From: Pseudomonadota bacterium
GTDB taxonomy: Bacteria; Hydrothermota; 32-111; QNBC01
Reading direction: 5' to 3'
Length of the DNA stretch: 5,773 nucleotides
Assembly: GCA_011682715.1 (NCBI GenBank)
Contig: JAACEC010000065.1
Span: 1 to 5,773, forward strand
Shown: piece after piece, positions 5,111 through 5,773 of the stretch
How positions within the stretch are numbered: the first letter of the stretch is position 1
Layout: every line of letters begins with the position of its first letter
Position numbers and translations under genes: made by a program
The notes under the pieces: generated by a model
What the model was told of the DNA's origin: nothing
The model's input: only the letters and a program-made list of their open reading frames with translations
Databases searched by the model: none

Positions 5111-5773
5111 CTATTTCCCCTCCGCTTTTTTGGTTCTTGCACTCCTGTCTTTTCTCGTTCCGTGTTTCTTTTCCCTTTTCATTAGTTTTACACGATCTCC
5201 GTCTTTGAGCTTCCTTAACTTACTGTAGGGACCGGATATAATTATATCTCCTTCTTGCAAACCGTCTTTTACCTCAATATCATCTTCACCGGAAATTCCC
5301 GTTTCCACCTGTTTAAACAGGGCCTTACCGTTTTTATAGAGAAAAACACCTTTTGTAAACTTCCCGTTGATCAGACGTTTTTGTATGGCTGTCAGAGGTA
5401 TTTTTAGAATATCCTCTTTTTGTTTAGTAATAATATCGATGTTTCCGCCCATACCGTTTTTGATTCCCTTCGAGTCCCCGATTATATCTGCCTTAACCTC
5501 GAAATTTACCACCTCTTCTCTCGTTCCTATATTTACGACTTTTCCGGCACTTGCAACTTCCGTAACAACAGCCTTAAATGTATCATCGGGGAGTGGATCT
5601 ACGACTACACGCGACTTCATTCCTACCTTTATATCGGGGATGTCACTCTCGTCGAAAAGAGCATCCATTTGCATGTGTTCAAGATCCGCCACAGTAAACA
5701 GTACGGTACCGGGGTTATTCATAGTCCCGATAATGACTGTTTCTCCCTCTTTAACCTTTACAGATATAACAGT
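5111..5773 (-). CDS. MacA/HlyD-type periplasmic adaptor subunit, C-terminal part (truncated by window edge)
   Basis: The frame is open from the right window edge to a TAG at 5113-5111, giving 220 visible residues. The methionine at 5722 is internal, because clear family sequence lies before it. The fragment begins with the second half of the lipoyl-like hairpin (V-K-E-G-E-T-V-I-I-G at residues 7-16). It continues with T-V-A-D-L (27-31) and D-E-S-D-I (41-45), which open the beta-barrel domain of MacA-like membrane fusion proteins, and a membrane-proximal domain around V-E-T-G-I. The N-terminal membrane anchor and alpha-hairpin are outside the window. The protein would bridge the inner-membrane MacB-type permease to an outer-membrane channel. 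It is the upstream gene of the exporter operon and abuts the permease start. The last 25 residues are unusually basic, with 12 Lys/Arg. Confidence 0.9.
   Translation of the reverse strand, partial: TVISVKVKEGETVIIGTMNNPGTVLFTVADLEHMQMDALFDESDIPDIKVGMKSRVVVDPLPDDTFKAVVTEVASAGKVVNIGTREEVVNFEVKADIIGDSKGIKNGMGGNIDIITKQKEDILKIPLTAIQKRLINGKFTKGVFLYKNGKALFKQVETGISGEDDIEVKDGLQEGDIIISGPYSKLRKLKDGDRVKLMKREKKHGTRKDRSARTKKAEGK
5119..5123 (-). promoter_or_regulatory. Ribosome binding site for the MacB-type permease gene
   Basis: GGAGG on the minus strand (5123 to 5119) lies within the end of the adaptor gene, 8 nt before the permease ATG at 5110. It sets the start. With the TAG-ATG abutment it suggests re-initiation or coupling after adaptor translation. 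Confidence 0.8.

Noticed and set aside
5111..5722. Starting the adaptor at the methionine at 5722
   Set aside because: The frame continues open to the window edge, and the residues before this Met (V-K-E-G-E-T-V-I-I-G) are the conserved lipoyl-hairpin strand of the family. The real start is outside the window.

Overview
This is an AT-rich bacterial window with dense, ordinary protein coding on both strands. I see no RNA gene, mobile element, CRISPR array or prophage signature. The periplasmic-adaptor gene at the right edge implies a diderm (Gram-negative type) envelope. Low GC, Shine-Dalgarno sequences only inside operons, a TPR-plus-HD-GYP protein and a split MacAB-type exporter would fit the FCB or Cloacimonadota-like lineages or a spirochaete, but the phylum cannot be fixed from sequence reading alone.

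Layout, left to right. (1) Positions 1-347, minus strand: the N-terminal 115 residues of an EamA/DMT-family membrane transporter, cut by the window edge. (2) Positions 348-431: an 84-bp divergent intergenic region. It carries two mirror-image, near-consensus sigma70-type promoters (TTTACA-17 bp-TATAAT rightward, TTTACA-17 bp-TATATT leftward). Both are placed so that transcription should begin at, or one base before, the ATG, so both first genes are predicted to be leaderless. (3) Positions 432-3215, plus strand: a two-gene operon. It holds a TPR-like/HD-GYP protein (putative cyclic-di-GMP phosphodiesterase) and, 3 nt downstream, a 396-residue polytopic membrane protein. That protein joins a PlsY-like glycerol-3-phosphate acyltransferase domain to a domain resembling phytol/dolichol/polyprenol kinases, and both halves have substitutions in family-defining motifs. 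(4) Positions 3202-5773, minus strand: a compact operon transcribed as adaptor, permease, ATPase. It encodes a MacA/HlyD-type periplasmic adaptor (5' end missing), a MacB-type FtsX permease and a separate MacB/LolD-type ATPase. The genes are coupled by stop/start abutment or stop/SD overlap. The ATPase gene and the PlsY-like gene converge and overlap by 14 nt, with no visible terminator between them.

How the genes work together. The right-hand operon is a self-contained tripartite-type exporter: ATPase and permease in the inner membrane, with the adaptor bridging toward an outer-membrane channel that is not in the window. The left-hand operon pairs a signalling phosphodiesterase-like protein with a lipid-enzyme-like membrane protein. 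A link between nucleotide second messenger and membrane-lipid metabolism is inferred from co-transcription only. The most unusual items are the PlsY/polyprenol-kinase-like fusion with altered active-site motifs and the symmetric pair of predicted leaderless promoters. I saw no clearly new defence or mobile system here.
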